A stretch of DNA of 9,156 bases from positions 1-9,156 of the forward strand of contig DIQY01000071.1 of assembly GCA_002424295.1 (NCBI GenBank), in the 5' to 3' direction. Source of the stretch: Ruminococcaceae bacterium UBA5450 (GTDB lineage: Bacteria > Bacillota > Clostridia > Oscillospirales > Acutalibacteraceae). The notes below the pieces were generated by a model. The model searched no databases. It was not told the DNA's origin and saw only the letters and a program-made list of their open reading frames with translations. Below are positions 1 through 6,273 of this stretch, piece by piece (position 1 is the stretch's first letter; every line of letters begins with the position of its first letter). A program made the translations under genes and the position numbers.

Positions 1-180
1 CTTTTGATTTGCGCGTTGGCAAACTTTTGGATTCCAGAGGCAGAAAAACAAATTCCACAATTTCGGTCTGAAATGGTCACCCAATCTTCTGTTTATCAGT
101 TTGTAGAGGAGAAAAATCCATTTTTATTTATTTACCAAAATGCGATGGAATGGCAGAAAGAGATGAGAGAGAAAATATGA
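1..180 (+). CDS. C-terminal end of an unidentified protein, possibly CvpA family (partial)
   Basis: An open frame runs from the first base of the window to a TGA at 178-180, giving 59 residues of a protein whose start lies outside. The piece begins with a short hydrophobic stretch (LLICALANFWIP) and then becomes mixed and charged, ending in WQKEMREKI. A hydrophobic end followed by a Ser-x-x-Tyr ... Asn-Pro segment recalls the C-termini of CvpA-family (colicin V production-like) membrane proteins in clostridia. That is only a resemblance from memory, and the fragment is too short to prove it. The stop codon overlaps the ATG at 177 of the next gene (ATGA), which supports the frame being real and suggests co-transcription and translational coupling with the phosphatidyltransferase. 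Confidence 0.5.
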   Translation, partial: LLICALANFWIPEAEKQIPQFRSEMVTQSSVYQFVEEKNPFLFIYQNAMEWQKEMREKI

Positions 181-794
181 CGTACCATAATAAAAATCTG
201 AATATTCCAAATGCTTTAACAGTCTTGCGAATGATTTTGATCATTCCGTTTGTTGTTTTTTATGTGAACAAACAGTATATTCCGGCGGTAGTGGTTTTGA
301 TCATTTCCGGCATTACAGATGCACTGGATGGCTTTATAGCCCGCAATTTTAACCAATTTACGGAGCTTGGGAAAATGCTTGATCCTCTTTCGGATAAACT
401 GACGCAAGGCTCGGTTGCCCTTTGTCTTGCCATTCAGTGTCCGATTTTACTGCCTTTCTTCCTGGTTTTTATTATCAAGGAAGCCGGCATGGTGATTGCG
501 GCGCTGGTTCTGATCAAAAAGAGAAAAAAGCCCTGTGGTTCCAAATGGTATGGAAAAATTGCAACCATTCTGTTTTATATCTCTTTTGTCACCATTGTGG
601 CTATGAGAATCTGGGATATTGATAATATGACGCTTACAGTCGTCTTGCTCAGCATTACGGCATCCTTTATGATTTATGCGTTGATTCGTTATTTTGTCAT
701 TTTCCTTTCGATCCTTAGAAGCGATGATCCGGAAAACCGTTTGGATATCAATGAGGTGATGGATAAACAGATTACATCAGACCGAAAAGATTAA
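177..794 (+). CDS. CDP-alcohol phosphatidyltransferase (PgsA-like)
   Basis: Integral membrane enzyme of phospholipid synthesis that transfers a phosphatidyl group from CDP-diacylglycerol to an alcohol. The complete family signature DG-x2-AR-x8-G-x3-D-x3-D is visible (D51, G52, A55, R56, G65, D69, D73 from the 177 start), with the extra upstream Asp (D48). The N-terminal NIPNALTVLR segment is typical of PgsA (glycerol-3-phosphate as acceptor). About six hydrophobic segments fit the usual fold, and 205 residues is normal or slightly long. The GK-containing loop after the third helix (KWYGKIATI) differs from the common GKxKT of PgsA, so a cardiolipin synthase of the same superfamily or another subclass cannot be excluded. 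I prefer ATG 177 over ATG 150 because it forms an ATGA overlap with the preceding stop and puts the NIPN motif near the N-terminus as usual. Neither start has a strong Shine-Dalgarno. Confidence 0.85.
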   Translation: MTYHNKNLNIPNALTVLRMILIIPFVVFYVNKQYIPAVVVLIISGITDALDGFIARNFNQFTELGKMLDPLSDKLTQGSVALCLAIQCPILLPFFLVFIIKEAGMVIAALVLIKKRKKPCGSKWYGKIATILFYISFVTIVAMRIWDIDNMTLTVVLLSITASFMIYALIRYFVIFLSILRSDDPENRLDINEVMDKQITSDRKD

Positions 795-822
795 AAAGTT
801 TACATTTGATTTGAAAAGAATA

Positions 823-851
823 CGAAATATTCAAAATTTATTGATATTTCG
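823..851. repeat. Inverted repeat upstream of clpE, possible operator
   Basis: CGAAATAT at 823-830 is repeated as its reverse complement ATATTTCG at 844-851 with 13 bases between, a perfect 8-bp dyad. Overlapping smaller dyads lie in the same stretch: GAATA/TATTC at 818-832, TTTGAA/TTCAAA at 810-835, and ACGAAA (822-827) with TTTCGT (854-859). There is no T-run after the right arm, so it is a poor terminator for the phosphatidyltransferase gene. Its position just upstream of the putative -10 box suggests a repressor or activator site. No CtsR heptad (GGTCAAA repeat) or CIRCE element is visible. The regulatory role is inferred. Confidence 0.35.
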
Positions 852-872
852 GCTTTCGTGAGGGATTATAAT
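841..872 (+). promoter_or_regulatory. Candidate promoter of clpE
   Basis: A perfect TATAAT lies at 867-872, 32 bases before the clpE start. The best -35-like hexamer is TTGATA at 841-846, but the 20-base spacing is longer than the ideal 17. The promoter may therefore be weak or activator-dependent, or use a different -35. The -35 candidate overlaps the right arm of the inverted repeat. Confidence 0.4.
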
Positions 873-904
873 AAATTAACTGCTGAGAGGAGTGGTGAAT
901 AAGT

Positions 905-3199
905 ATGTTATGTTCTAGATGCCATAAGCGGCCGGCAGTGGTCTTTGTTTCACAGTCTGCGGATTCCAATGATACACAGGGACTGTGCCTGGTTTGTGCG
1001 AAAGAACTTGGAATCAAACAGGTTGATGACCTGATGAATAAGATGGGAATTACCGAGGAACAGATGGAAGCAATGGAAAACGAATGGGGTGCACTCATGA
1101 ATCCCGAAGATACCGATGGGGAAGACGGTAACGATTCGTTTACCCCGGGTGGTGCGGCAACTTTCCCGAATTTTCTGCAAAATGTTTTTCACGCCGGTTC
1201 ATCCGGAAATCAGGACGATTCATCTTCTAATGGGAACGGTGCGAGAACGGGGCAAAAGGAGAAAAGGGGAAAACCAAAGAGTAAGCGGAAGTACCTGAAT
1301 GCTTATTGTACCGATTTGACTGCTAAAGCGCGGGCAAACCAAATTGATGCCATTGTTGGCAGAGATAAAGAGATTGCCCGTGTCATTCAGATTTTGTCCC
1401 GCCGGACAAAAAACAATCCATGCCTGATTGGTGAACCTGGTGTAGGCAAGACAGCCGTTGCAGAAGGGCTTGCCCTGAGGATTGCTTCTGGTGATGTACC
1501 TGCAAGACTGCGGAAGAAAGAAATCCATCTGCTGGATTTGACTGCACTGGTAGCGGGCACACAGTTCCGCGGCCAGTTTGAGAGCCGAATTAAAGGATTG
1601 ATCGATGAGGTCAAGGCAGAAGGCAATATTATTCTCTTTATTGACGAGGTGCATAATCTTGTTGGTACAGGAGATGCCGAGGGCAGTATGAACGCTGCCA
1701 ATATTTTAAAGCCTGCACTTTCTCGTGGAGAGATCCAGGTAATCGGTGCTACTACTTTTACAGAGTACCGCAAGCATATCGAAAAAGATACGGCTTTAGA
1801 GCGCCGTTTTCAGCCGGTAACGATTGCAGAGCCTTCTACGAAGGAAGCAACCGAAGTGCTCAAAGGCATTAAATCTTATTATGAGAATTTTCACCGTGTA
1901 AGAGTCAGTGACGACTTATGCCGCAGAGCGGTTGTACTTTCGGAACGCTATATTACGGATCGTTTTCTGCCGGATAAGGCAATCGACCTTTTGGATGAAA
2001 GTTGTGCCTGCGCAGCACTGCGGAATAAGTCGATGGAGGAATACGATAGAACCTCGGAGCGGCTGGATGATCTGCGCAAAGAAGAAGAGACACTGACAGC
2101 CGAAGGGGCAGAGCCGGATTATAAAAAGCTGGCCGAAGTTCGTACGGAAATCTCTAAATTAGAGCAAAAAGAAGTACAGTTGGCACCATTTGCTTTGGGA
2201 GCACCGGTAGAGGAAGCAGATCTTGCAAAAGTAATTGAGCTTTGGACCGGAATCCCTGCCAGCCGTATTCGTGAAAACGAGCTTAAAAAGCTTGCACATC
2301 TTGATGAGACACTCAACCAGAAGGTAATTGGTCAAGAAGAAGCCGTTAAGGCACTTTCTGATGCAATTTGCCGAAGCAGAGTTCAGCTGAGTCCTCGTCG
2401 TCGCCCGGCAAGTTTTATTTTTGTAGGGCCGACAGGAGTTGGAAAGACAGAGCTGGTCAAAGTTTTGTCGCAGGAGCTGTTTGATACACCAGAGACGCTG
2501 ATTCGCCTTGATATGAGCGAATTTATGGAGAAGCATAGTGTTTCCCGCATTATCGGTTCTCCTCCGGGATATGTGGGTTATGATGAGGCCGGACAGGTTA
2601 CAGAAAAGGTTCGCCGTCGTCCTTATAGCGTGCTCCTTTTTGATGAAATTGAAAAAGCGCACCCAGATGTAATGAACATTCTGTTGCAGATCCTTGATGA
2701 AGGACGTATTACAGATGCACACGGCCGCACGGTCAATTTTGAGAATACTGTGATTGTGATGACCAGTAACGCCGGCAGCACTTTGAAAGAAGGCAGCCTT
2801 GGCTTTGCTAGAAGCGAACAAGATATCACCCGCGAACGTGCAATGAAGGGACTTTCGGAGTTTTTGCGTCCGGAATTCCTCAGTCGTGTAGATGAAATTA
2901 TTGTTTTCCGTCAGCTGAGTGTAGATGATTTTCAAAAAATTGCTGCTCTAATGCTGAATGAGTATGTTGGAACGCTCAAGGAACGTGGAACCATTTTCAC
3001 CTATGATGAAAAAGCGACCCGCTGGCTTGCAGAGCACGCTCATGGGAAAAAGAGTGGTGCACGAGACCTGCGCAATCTGATTCGCAAAGAGGTGGAGGAC
3101 CGTCTGGCAGCGGTAATTATTGATTCCGGTGATGTGACATTGACTGGAGTCGCCTTGACGACCGACGAAAACGGAATCAAACTGAATATTCTAAAATAA
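905..3199 (+). CDS. clpE: ATP-dependent Clp protease ATP-binding subunit, ClpE type with N-terminal zinc finger
   Basis: Cytosolic HSP100 unfoldase expected to form a hexamer, thread damaged or regulatory proteins and deliver them to ClpP. The N-terminus carries a Cys3-x2-Cys6 ... Cys28-x2-Cys31 zinc finger, the hallmark of ClpE, in place of the double Clp_N repeats of ClpC. Residues 60-130 are a low-complexity linker, first acidic and then basic. AAA-1 has Walker A (G176 to T183, K182), Walker B (D247-E248) and an Arg-finger region (R300-R301). A short coiled middle region (about 371-428) resembles a degenerate UVR motif. AAA-2 has Walker A (G508 to T515, K514), pore loop GYVGY (555-559), Walker B (D580-E581), sensor 1 N622 and sensor 2 GAR (718-720). 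LGF at 632-634 matches the ClpP-docking tripeptide. At 764 residues it is somewhat longer than Bacillus ClpE (about 700), mainly through the linker. An AGGAG at 888-892 precedes the ATG. It appears to be a single-gene unit, with a terminator right after it. Confidence 0.93.
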   Translation: MLCSRCHKRPAVVFVSQSADSNDTQGLCLVCAKELGIKQVDDLMNKMGITEEQMEAMENEWGALMNPEDTDGEDGNDSFTPGGAATFPNFLQNVFHAGSSGNQDDSSSNGNGARTGQKEKRGKPKSKRKYLNAYCTDLTAKARANQIDAIVGRDKEIARVIQILSRRTKNNPCLIGEPGVGKTAVAEGLALRIASGDVPARLRKKEIHLLDLTALVAGTQFRGQFESRIKGLIDEVKAEGNIILFIDEVHNLVGTGDAEGSMNAANILKPALSRGEIQVIGATTFTEYRKHIEKDTALERRFQPVTIAEPSTKEATEVLKGIKSYYENFHRVRVSDDLCRRAVVLSERYITDRFLPDKAIDLLDESCACAALRNKSMEEYDRTSERLDDLRKEEETLTAEGAEPDYKKLAEVRTEISKLEQKEVQLAPFALGAPVEEADLAKVIELWTGIPASRIRENELKKLAHLDETLNQKVIGQEEAVKALSDAICRSRVQLSPRRRPASFIFVGPTGVGKTELVKVLSQELFDTPETLIRLDMSEFMEKHSVSRIIGSPPGYVGYDEAGQVTEKVRRRPYSVLLFDEIEKAHPDVMNILLQILDEGRITDAHGRTVNFENTVIVMTSNAGSTLKEGSLGFARSEQDITRERAMKGLSEFLRPEFLSRVDEIIVFRQLSVDDFQKIAALMLNEYVGTLKERGTIFTYDEKATRWLAEHAHGKKSGARDLRNLIRKEVEDRLAAVIIDSGDVTLTGVALTTDENGIKLNILK

Positions 3200-3206
3200 A
3201 GAAATT

Positions 3207-3249
3207 AAGAGCCGACAAGACCAATTAAAAATGGAATTGTCGGCTCTTT
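3207..3249 (+). terminator. Rho-independent terminator after clpE
   Basis: A perfect 12-bp stem, AAGAGCCGACAA (3207-3218) with TTGTCGGCTCTT (3237-3248), encloses an 18-base loop that contains a further small CCA/TGG pairing. It begins 8 bases after the clpE stop. The following T-tract is short and interrupted (TTTCCTT), so termination may be incomplete. Confidence 0.8.
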
Positions 3250-3251
3250 CC

Positions 3252-3279
3252 TTGACAATCGAAAACCAGGTGCTAATAT
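3252..3279 (+). promoter_or_regulatory. Strong sigma-A-type promoter for the patB-HD-P5CR-like operon
   Basis: Consensus -35 TTGACA at 3252-3257, 16-base spacer, and -10 TAATAT at 3274-3279 preceded by TG at 3271-3272 (extended -10). The -35 starts only three bases after the clpE terminator stem. The expected transcript start is near 3286, giving a leader of about 50 bases. Confidence 0.8.
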
Positions 3280-3320
3280 AGAAAGACAGAAGAATTGTTA
3301 AGGAATAATCCCAAAAATGA

Positions 3321-3328
3321 AAAGGGAG
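3321..3328 (+). promoter_or_regulatory. Ribosome binding site that fixes the PatB start
   Basis: AAAGGGAG sits 9 bases before ATG 3338. The in-frame ATG at 3317 has only a TAAGGA 12 bases upstream, and using it would place the stronger site inside the coding region. Confidence 0.7.
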
Positions 3329-3337
3329 CAATCGTTT

Positions 3338-4516
3338 ATGAATTACCATTTTGATCAAGTAGTTGATCGGAGGGGAAGCAATTCCATCAAATACGATTTT
3401 GCCCGGGAATTGGGGAAACCACAGGATGCACTTCCAATGTGGGTGGCAGATATGGATTTCCCTTCACCACCGGAAGTCCTGGAAGCACTGCATAAAGCTT
3501 GTGATTATGGCGTTTTTGGTTATACACAGCCGAAAGAGCTTTACATGGAAGCGGTTTCCAACTGGTTTCTCAAGCATCATGGATTTTGTCCAAAAGCGGA
3601 GTGGCTGGTTTTTTCACCGGGCGTTGTATTTGGACTTTCTGCTTCGGTAAGAGCATTTACTGAACCGGGGGATTCTGTTTTGATTCAGCAGCCTGTTTAC
3701 GATCCATTTGGAAAAGTTGTTGTTAATAACGGCAGAAAACTTGTTGTCAATGAACTGTGTCTTCATAATGGGCATTATGAAATTGATTTTGAAGATTTTG
3801 AAGAAAAAATTATAAAAAATCATGTAAAGCTTTTTCTTTTCTGCAGCCCGCACAATCCGGTTGGACGTGTCTGGAAAAGAGAAGAATTAATGCGGATAGG
3901 GCAGATCTGCCTTGCGCATCAGGTATTAGTCGTATCAGACGAGATTCACTGTGATTTTACTTATCCGGGATTTTCTCATATCATGTTCCCGTCGCTAAGT
4001 GAAACTTTTGCACAGAATTGTATTCTCTGTACGGCGCCGAGTAAAACTTTTAATCTTGCAGGGCTGCAGGTGAGCAACCTGTTCGTCCCGAATGATTCCT
4101 TGAGAAAAAAGCTCAGAAAAGAAATCGAAAAGACCGGATATGAGGAGCCAAATCAGTTGGGCGCAGTTGCTTGTGAGGCTGCTTATCGGTATGGGGATCT
4201 GTGGCTCAAAGAGTTGTCTTCCTATCTCAAAGAAAATCTTGATTTTGTGCGGAAATATCTTACCGAAAAACTGCCGCAAATTCATCTCATTGAGCCGGAA
4301 GGCACCTATCTGCTTTGGCTTGATTTTCGTGCATTGAAGTTTTCTCCATCTGAATTAGATGATTTTATTATAAAGAAAGCACGGTTGTGGTTGGATGACG
4401 GTCCAATCTTCGGACAGGGCGGAGAGGGCTTTCAGAGAATAAACATTGCTTGTCCGCGTTCCGTTCTGGAAGTAGCGATGGATCGTTTGAAATGGGCAAT
4501 CGATGGATTGAATTAG
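3338..4516 (+). CDS. MalY/PatB-type PLP-dependent C-S lyase / aminotransferase
   Basis: Fold-type I PLP enzyme of the MalY/PatB group, which mostly cleave L-cystathionine or other cysteine S-conjugates to a thiol (homocysteine, for cystathionine), pyruvate and ammonia. Evidence: the N-terminal FDQVVDRRGSNSIKYD block is diagnostic for this group. MWVADMDF (35-41) follows it. The PLP-binding set is present: Y121, N173 in PHNPVG, D201 in VSDEIH, and the Schiff-base Lys K236 in SKTFNLAGLQ. R367 in the C-terminal QRINIACPR block should bind the substrate carboxylate. At 392 residues it matches PatB (about 387). ATG 3338 was chosen for its strong RBS and because the family starts close to the FDxxxDRRG motif. 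It is first in an operon with an HD-domain protein and a P5CR-like protein. Substrate is inferred only; some relatives act as aminotransferases or have regulatory side roles (MalY). Confidence 0.9.
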   Translation: MNYHFDQVVDRRGSNSIKYDFARELGKPQDALPMWVADMDFPSPPEVLEALHKACDYGVFGYTQPKELYMEAVSNWFLKHHGFCPKAEWLVFSPGVVFGLSASVRAFTEPGDSVLIQQPVYDPFGKVVVNNGRKLVVNELCLHNGHYEIDFEDFEEKIIKNHVKLFLFCSPHNPVGRVWKREELMRIGQICLAHQVLVVSDEIHCDFTYPGFSHIMFPSLSETFAQNCILCTAPSKTFNLAGLQVSNLFVPNDSLRKKLRKEIEKTGYEEPNQLGAVACEAAYRYGDLWLKELSSYLKENLDFVRKYLTEKLPQIHLIEPEGTYLLWLDFRALKFSPSELDDFIIKKARLWLDDGPIFGQGGEGFQRINIACPRSVLEVAMDRLKWAIDGLN

Positions 4517-4522
4517 GAGGGG
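4515..4522 (+). promoter_or_regulatory. Ribosome binding site that fixes the HD-protein start
   Basis: AGGAGGGG overlaps the TAG stop of the upstream gene (4514-4516) and lies 5 bases before ATG 4528. This rules out the longer in-frame start at 4450 inside the upstream gene and points to coupled translation. Confidence 0.8.
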
Positions 4523-4527
4523 TTTTT

Positions 4528-5097
4528 ATGCCTTATGTACCAACGGTTGATGAGGCCAGAAAGATTTTGGGAAAGTACAATCAAGATGCGTTTCATTTGC
4601 GGCATGGAGAAATCGTTTCGGGAGTCATGGGATATTTTGCAAAGGAATACGACCCAGAACGGGTAGATTTTTGGCGTGTTGTAGGGATGCTTCATGATCT
4701 GGATTTTGAGCGCTGGCCGGAAGAACACTGTGTGAAGAGTCAAGAACTCATGAAAAAATTGGATCTGGATCCGGCATTGATTCGTGCAACAGCGAGTCAT
4801 GGATGGGGAATCCGTGTTGATATTGAGCCTAAATTGATGATGGAAAAGGTGCTTTATGCGGTCGATGAGCTGACAGGCTTGATCGGTGCGGTTGCTCTTG
4901 TAAGACCCAGCCGCAGCATTATGGATATGGAACCGAAATCCGTCAAGAAAAAGTTTAAAGATGTAAAGTTTGCAGCCGGTTGTTCTCGGGATGTCATTCG
5001 AAAAGGTGCCGAAATGCTAGGCTGGACGATGGATGAATTGATCTCAAAGACGCTTCTTGCCATGAAGAGCCTAAAAGAGACCATTCCGGACCTGTAA
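4528..5097 (+). CDS. HD-domain hydrolase-like protein
   Basis: A 189-residue soluble protein with the signs of an HD-type metal-dependent phosphohydrolase. H26 in HLRHGE is the probable first metal ligand. The HD pair is H56-D57 in GMLHDLDFERWPEEH, with H67 and H91 (TASHGWGI) as further candidate ligands and D113 (AVDEL) as the probable distal Asp. The LHDLDFE...PEEH pattern is that of a widespread stand-alone HD family in clostridia, usually annotated just as HDIG/HD domain protein; its substrate is unknown to me. A nucleotide or phosphate ester is the generic expectation. It starts 11 bases after the C-S lyase stop with an overlapping RBS, and ends 2 bases before the next gene, so the three genes almost surely share one transcript. 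Confidence 0.82.
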   Translation: MPYVPTVDEARKILGKYNQDAFHLRHGEIVSGVMGYFAKEYDPERVDFWRVVGMLHDLDFERWPEEHCVKSQELMKKLDLDPALIRATASHGWGIRVDIEPKLMMEKVLYAVDELTGLIGAVALVRPSRSIMDMEPKSVKKKFKDVKFAAGCSRDVIRKGAEMLGWTMDELISKTLLAMKSLKETIPDL

Positions 5098-5099
5098 AG

Positions 5100-6212
5100 A
5101 TGAAGATTGTTATTATTGGGGCGGGATTTCTTGGTGGAGATTATCTGATCCCCGGATATGAACTATTGACTTCTGACCTCTCGAAAGAGGTACGTGCAGT
5201 AAAAGGCAACTTCGAAAATATGGAACAGCGCGAAAAGGAGCTTCCTTTTCCTTTGAGCGCCGGAAACGGCCGCGAGATTTTAAAGCAATTTCAGCCGCAG
5301 ATGATCGTCTTTTCTCCTCCACCGGATCAAGCGAAAGAAATTGCAGAAAACACAATTTTTCCGTATTGCAAAGAGCGGTCAGAACAGAATTTGTCTTTGC
5401 CGGAAATTGTTTCTGCGATTCCGGGGCTTTCTGCAGACTGGTTTTCTGAAAAATCAAAGCTTCCCATTTCTGCAGCAAAGATCATGCCCAGCATGGCGGA
5501 ACCGATTGCCGGCGTAGAAGCAGGTGCTTTGGGCGCAAGTTTTGTTTCTCTTTCTCAAAATGCGAGGGAAGATTTTCGGCAGAGGGTGCAGACTTTGCTT
5601 TCAAAAACCGGAGAAGTCTTTTTCCTCAGTGACCATGATGTTATTTCACTTTTGGCGGTTAAAATCAGCAGCCATCTTTGGAGTAATGCGGCTATGGATA
5701 TCTGTGATGCGGCACAGGCATATGGACAGCAGATTTCTACCCAGGAAATTGGTTCTGCAGTGCGGTTCTATCATCGTAAAAGAGAAGCTGACGCACAAAA
5801 GTCTATCTATCCGTGCGGAGAAGATAGCTTACCAAATTGGGCTCGCCATTTTCTCGATTCAATGGAGAATGCGTGGTTTTCCGGGCTTCGCCAGTATACG
5901 GCGAAGCAGGAGCTTTCGATTCCGTTGGAAGAGGCTGAACGAATCAATCATCTGTCTTATGAGATGAATTTATTGAATGTACAGCTGGAATCGAGAGAAA
6001 AGTTGCTTTTAAACATTAAACATCATGCAACATCGGGGGGACTTTTGGAAAGGGGCTGTATGCTCTATGAGGAAACTTTGTCGGGACCGCTCAAAAGGGC
6101 AGTGGAGCAGGCAATCAGAAGTAGTTCTCCAAATGAAGCATTTTTGTTTTTGCAGGATGAGATCGACGGGATTACCAAAGCAGTGCGAAGGCATGGAATG
6201 AATTTGAAATAA
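5100..6212 (+). CDS. Divergent pyrroline-5-carboxylate reductase-like (ProC superfamily) NAD(P)-binding protein
   Basis: A 370-residue probable oxidoreductase. The N-terminus is a Rossmann dinucleotide-binding start (MKIVIIGAGFLG, with G7, G9, G12). VFSPPP (70-75) and the AKIMPSMAEPIAGVEAG block (126-142) occupy the place of the ProC VxVMPNxPxxxG region. Near the C-terminus, ATSGGLLERGCMLYEE (310-325) followed by LKRAVEQAI matches the layout of the P5CR signature (TSPGGTTxxGLxxLE...). Unlike true ProC (about 270 residues), it has roughly 90-100 extra residues between these regions (about 208-305), and the SGSGPAY helix start is replaced by LLAVKISSHLW. It therefore may not reduce pyrroline-5-carboxylate; substrate and cofactor are unknown. 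It starts 2 bases after the HD gene stop with no clear Shine-Dalgarno, so translation probably depends on coupling. The stop lies within a 12-bp tandem duplication. Confidence 0.75.
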   Translation: MKIVIIGAGFLGGDYLIPGYELLTSDLSKEVRAVKGNFENMEQREKELPFPLSAGNGREILKQFQPQMIVFSPPPDQAKEIAENTIFPYCKERSEQNLSLPEIVSAIPGLSADWFSEKSKLPISAAKIMPSMAEPIAGVEAGALGASFVSLSQNAREDFRQRVQTLLSKTGEVFFLSDHDVISLLAVKISSHLWSNAAMDICDAAQAYGQQISTQEIGSAVRFYHRKREADAQKSIYPCGEDSLPNWARHFLDSMENAWFSGLRQYTAKQELSIPLEEAERINHLSYEMNLLNVQLESREKLLLNIKHHATSGGLLERGCMLYEETLSGPLKRAVEQAIRSSSPNEAFLFLQDEIDGITKAVRRHGMNLK

Positions 6213-6226
6213 TATTTGAAATAATA
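6203..6226 (+). repeat. Perfect 12-bp tandem duplication over a stop codon
   Basis: TTTGAAATAATA occurs twice back to back (6203-6214 and 6215-6226). The first copy contains the last codons TTG AAA and the TAA stop (6210-6212) of the P5CR-like gene; the second copy places an identical in-frame TAA at 6222-6224. It looks like a replication-slippage duplication. Confidence 0.9.
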
Positions 6227-6229
6227 GAT

Positions 6230-6273
6230 AAGAAGGAAGCCGACAGAATAATCGTTCTGTCGGCTTCCTTCTT
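6230..6273. terminator. Bidirectional terminator between convergent operons
   Basis: A perfect 19-bp stem (6230-6248 with 6255-6273) closes a 6-base loop TAATCG. On the plus strand it is followed by TT and preceded by an A-rich segment. On the minus strand the stem is followed by a T-rich stretch (the complement of the A-rich 6213-6229). It serves the plus-strand patB operon and the minus-strand thi operon. Its last base pair includes position 6273, the final base of the ABC ATPase stop codon. The loop-proximal stem contains AGCCGACA, also present in the clpE terminator. Confidence 0.93.

Noticed and set aside
795..904. CtsR operator or CIRCE element before clpE
   Set aside because: Neither the GGTCAAA direct heptad repeat nor the TTAGCACTC/GAGTGCTAA inverted repeat is present in the intergenic sequence.
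1220..1773. Two overlapping minus-strand open frames opposite clpE AAA-1
   Set aside because: They are antisense to the Walker A/B region and have no family motifs and no RBS; they arise from codon bias of the real gene.
2159..2935. 258-codon open frame on the minus strand opposite clpE
   Set aside because: It lies wholly inside the well-supported AAA-2 coding region. The translation has no recognisable domain and unlikely composition (many Cys, Asn, His), so it is a shadow frame.
3317..3337. Earlier in-frame ATG for the PatB-like protein
   Set aside because: The strong AAAGGGAG lies after it, and the family begins close to the FDxxxDRRG motif, so ATG 3338 is preferred.
4450..4527. 26-codon N-terminal extension of the HD protein into the patB gene
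   Set aside because: AGGAGGGG at 4515-4522 directly before ATG 4528 gives a much better start; the extension encodes an out-of-frame reading of the aminotransferase end.
5524..5967. 147-codon plus-strand frame inside the P5CR-like gene
   Set aside because: Arg/Phe/Trp-rich translation in a shifted frame of a well-formed gene; no sign of a frameshift joining the frames.
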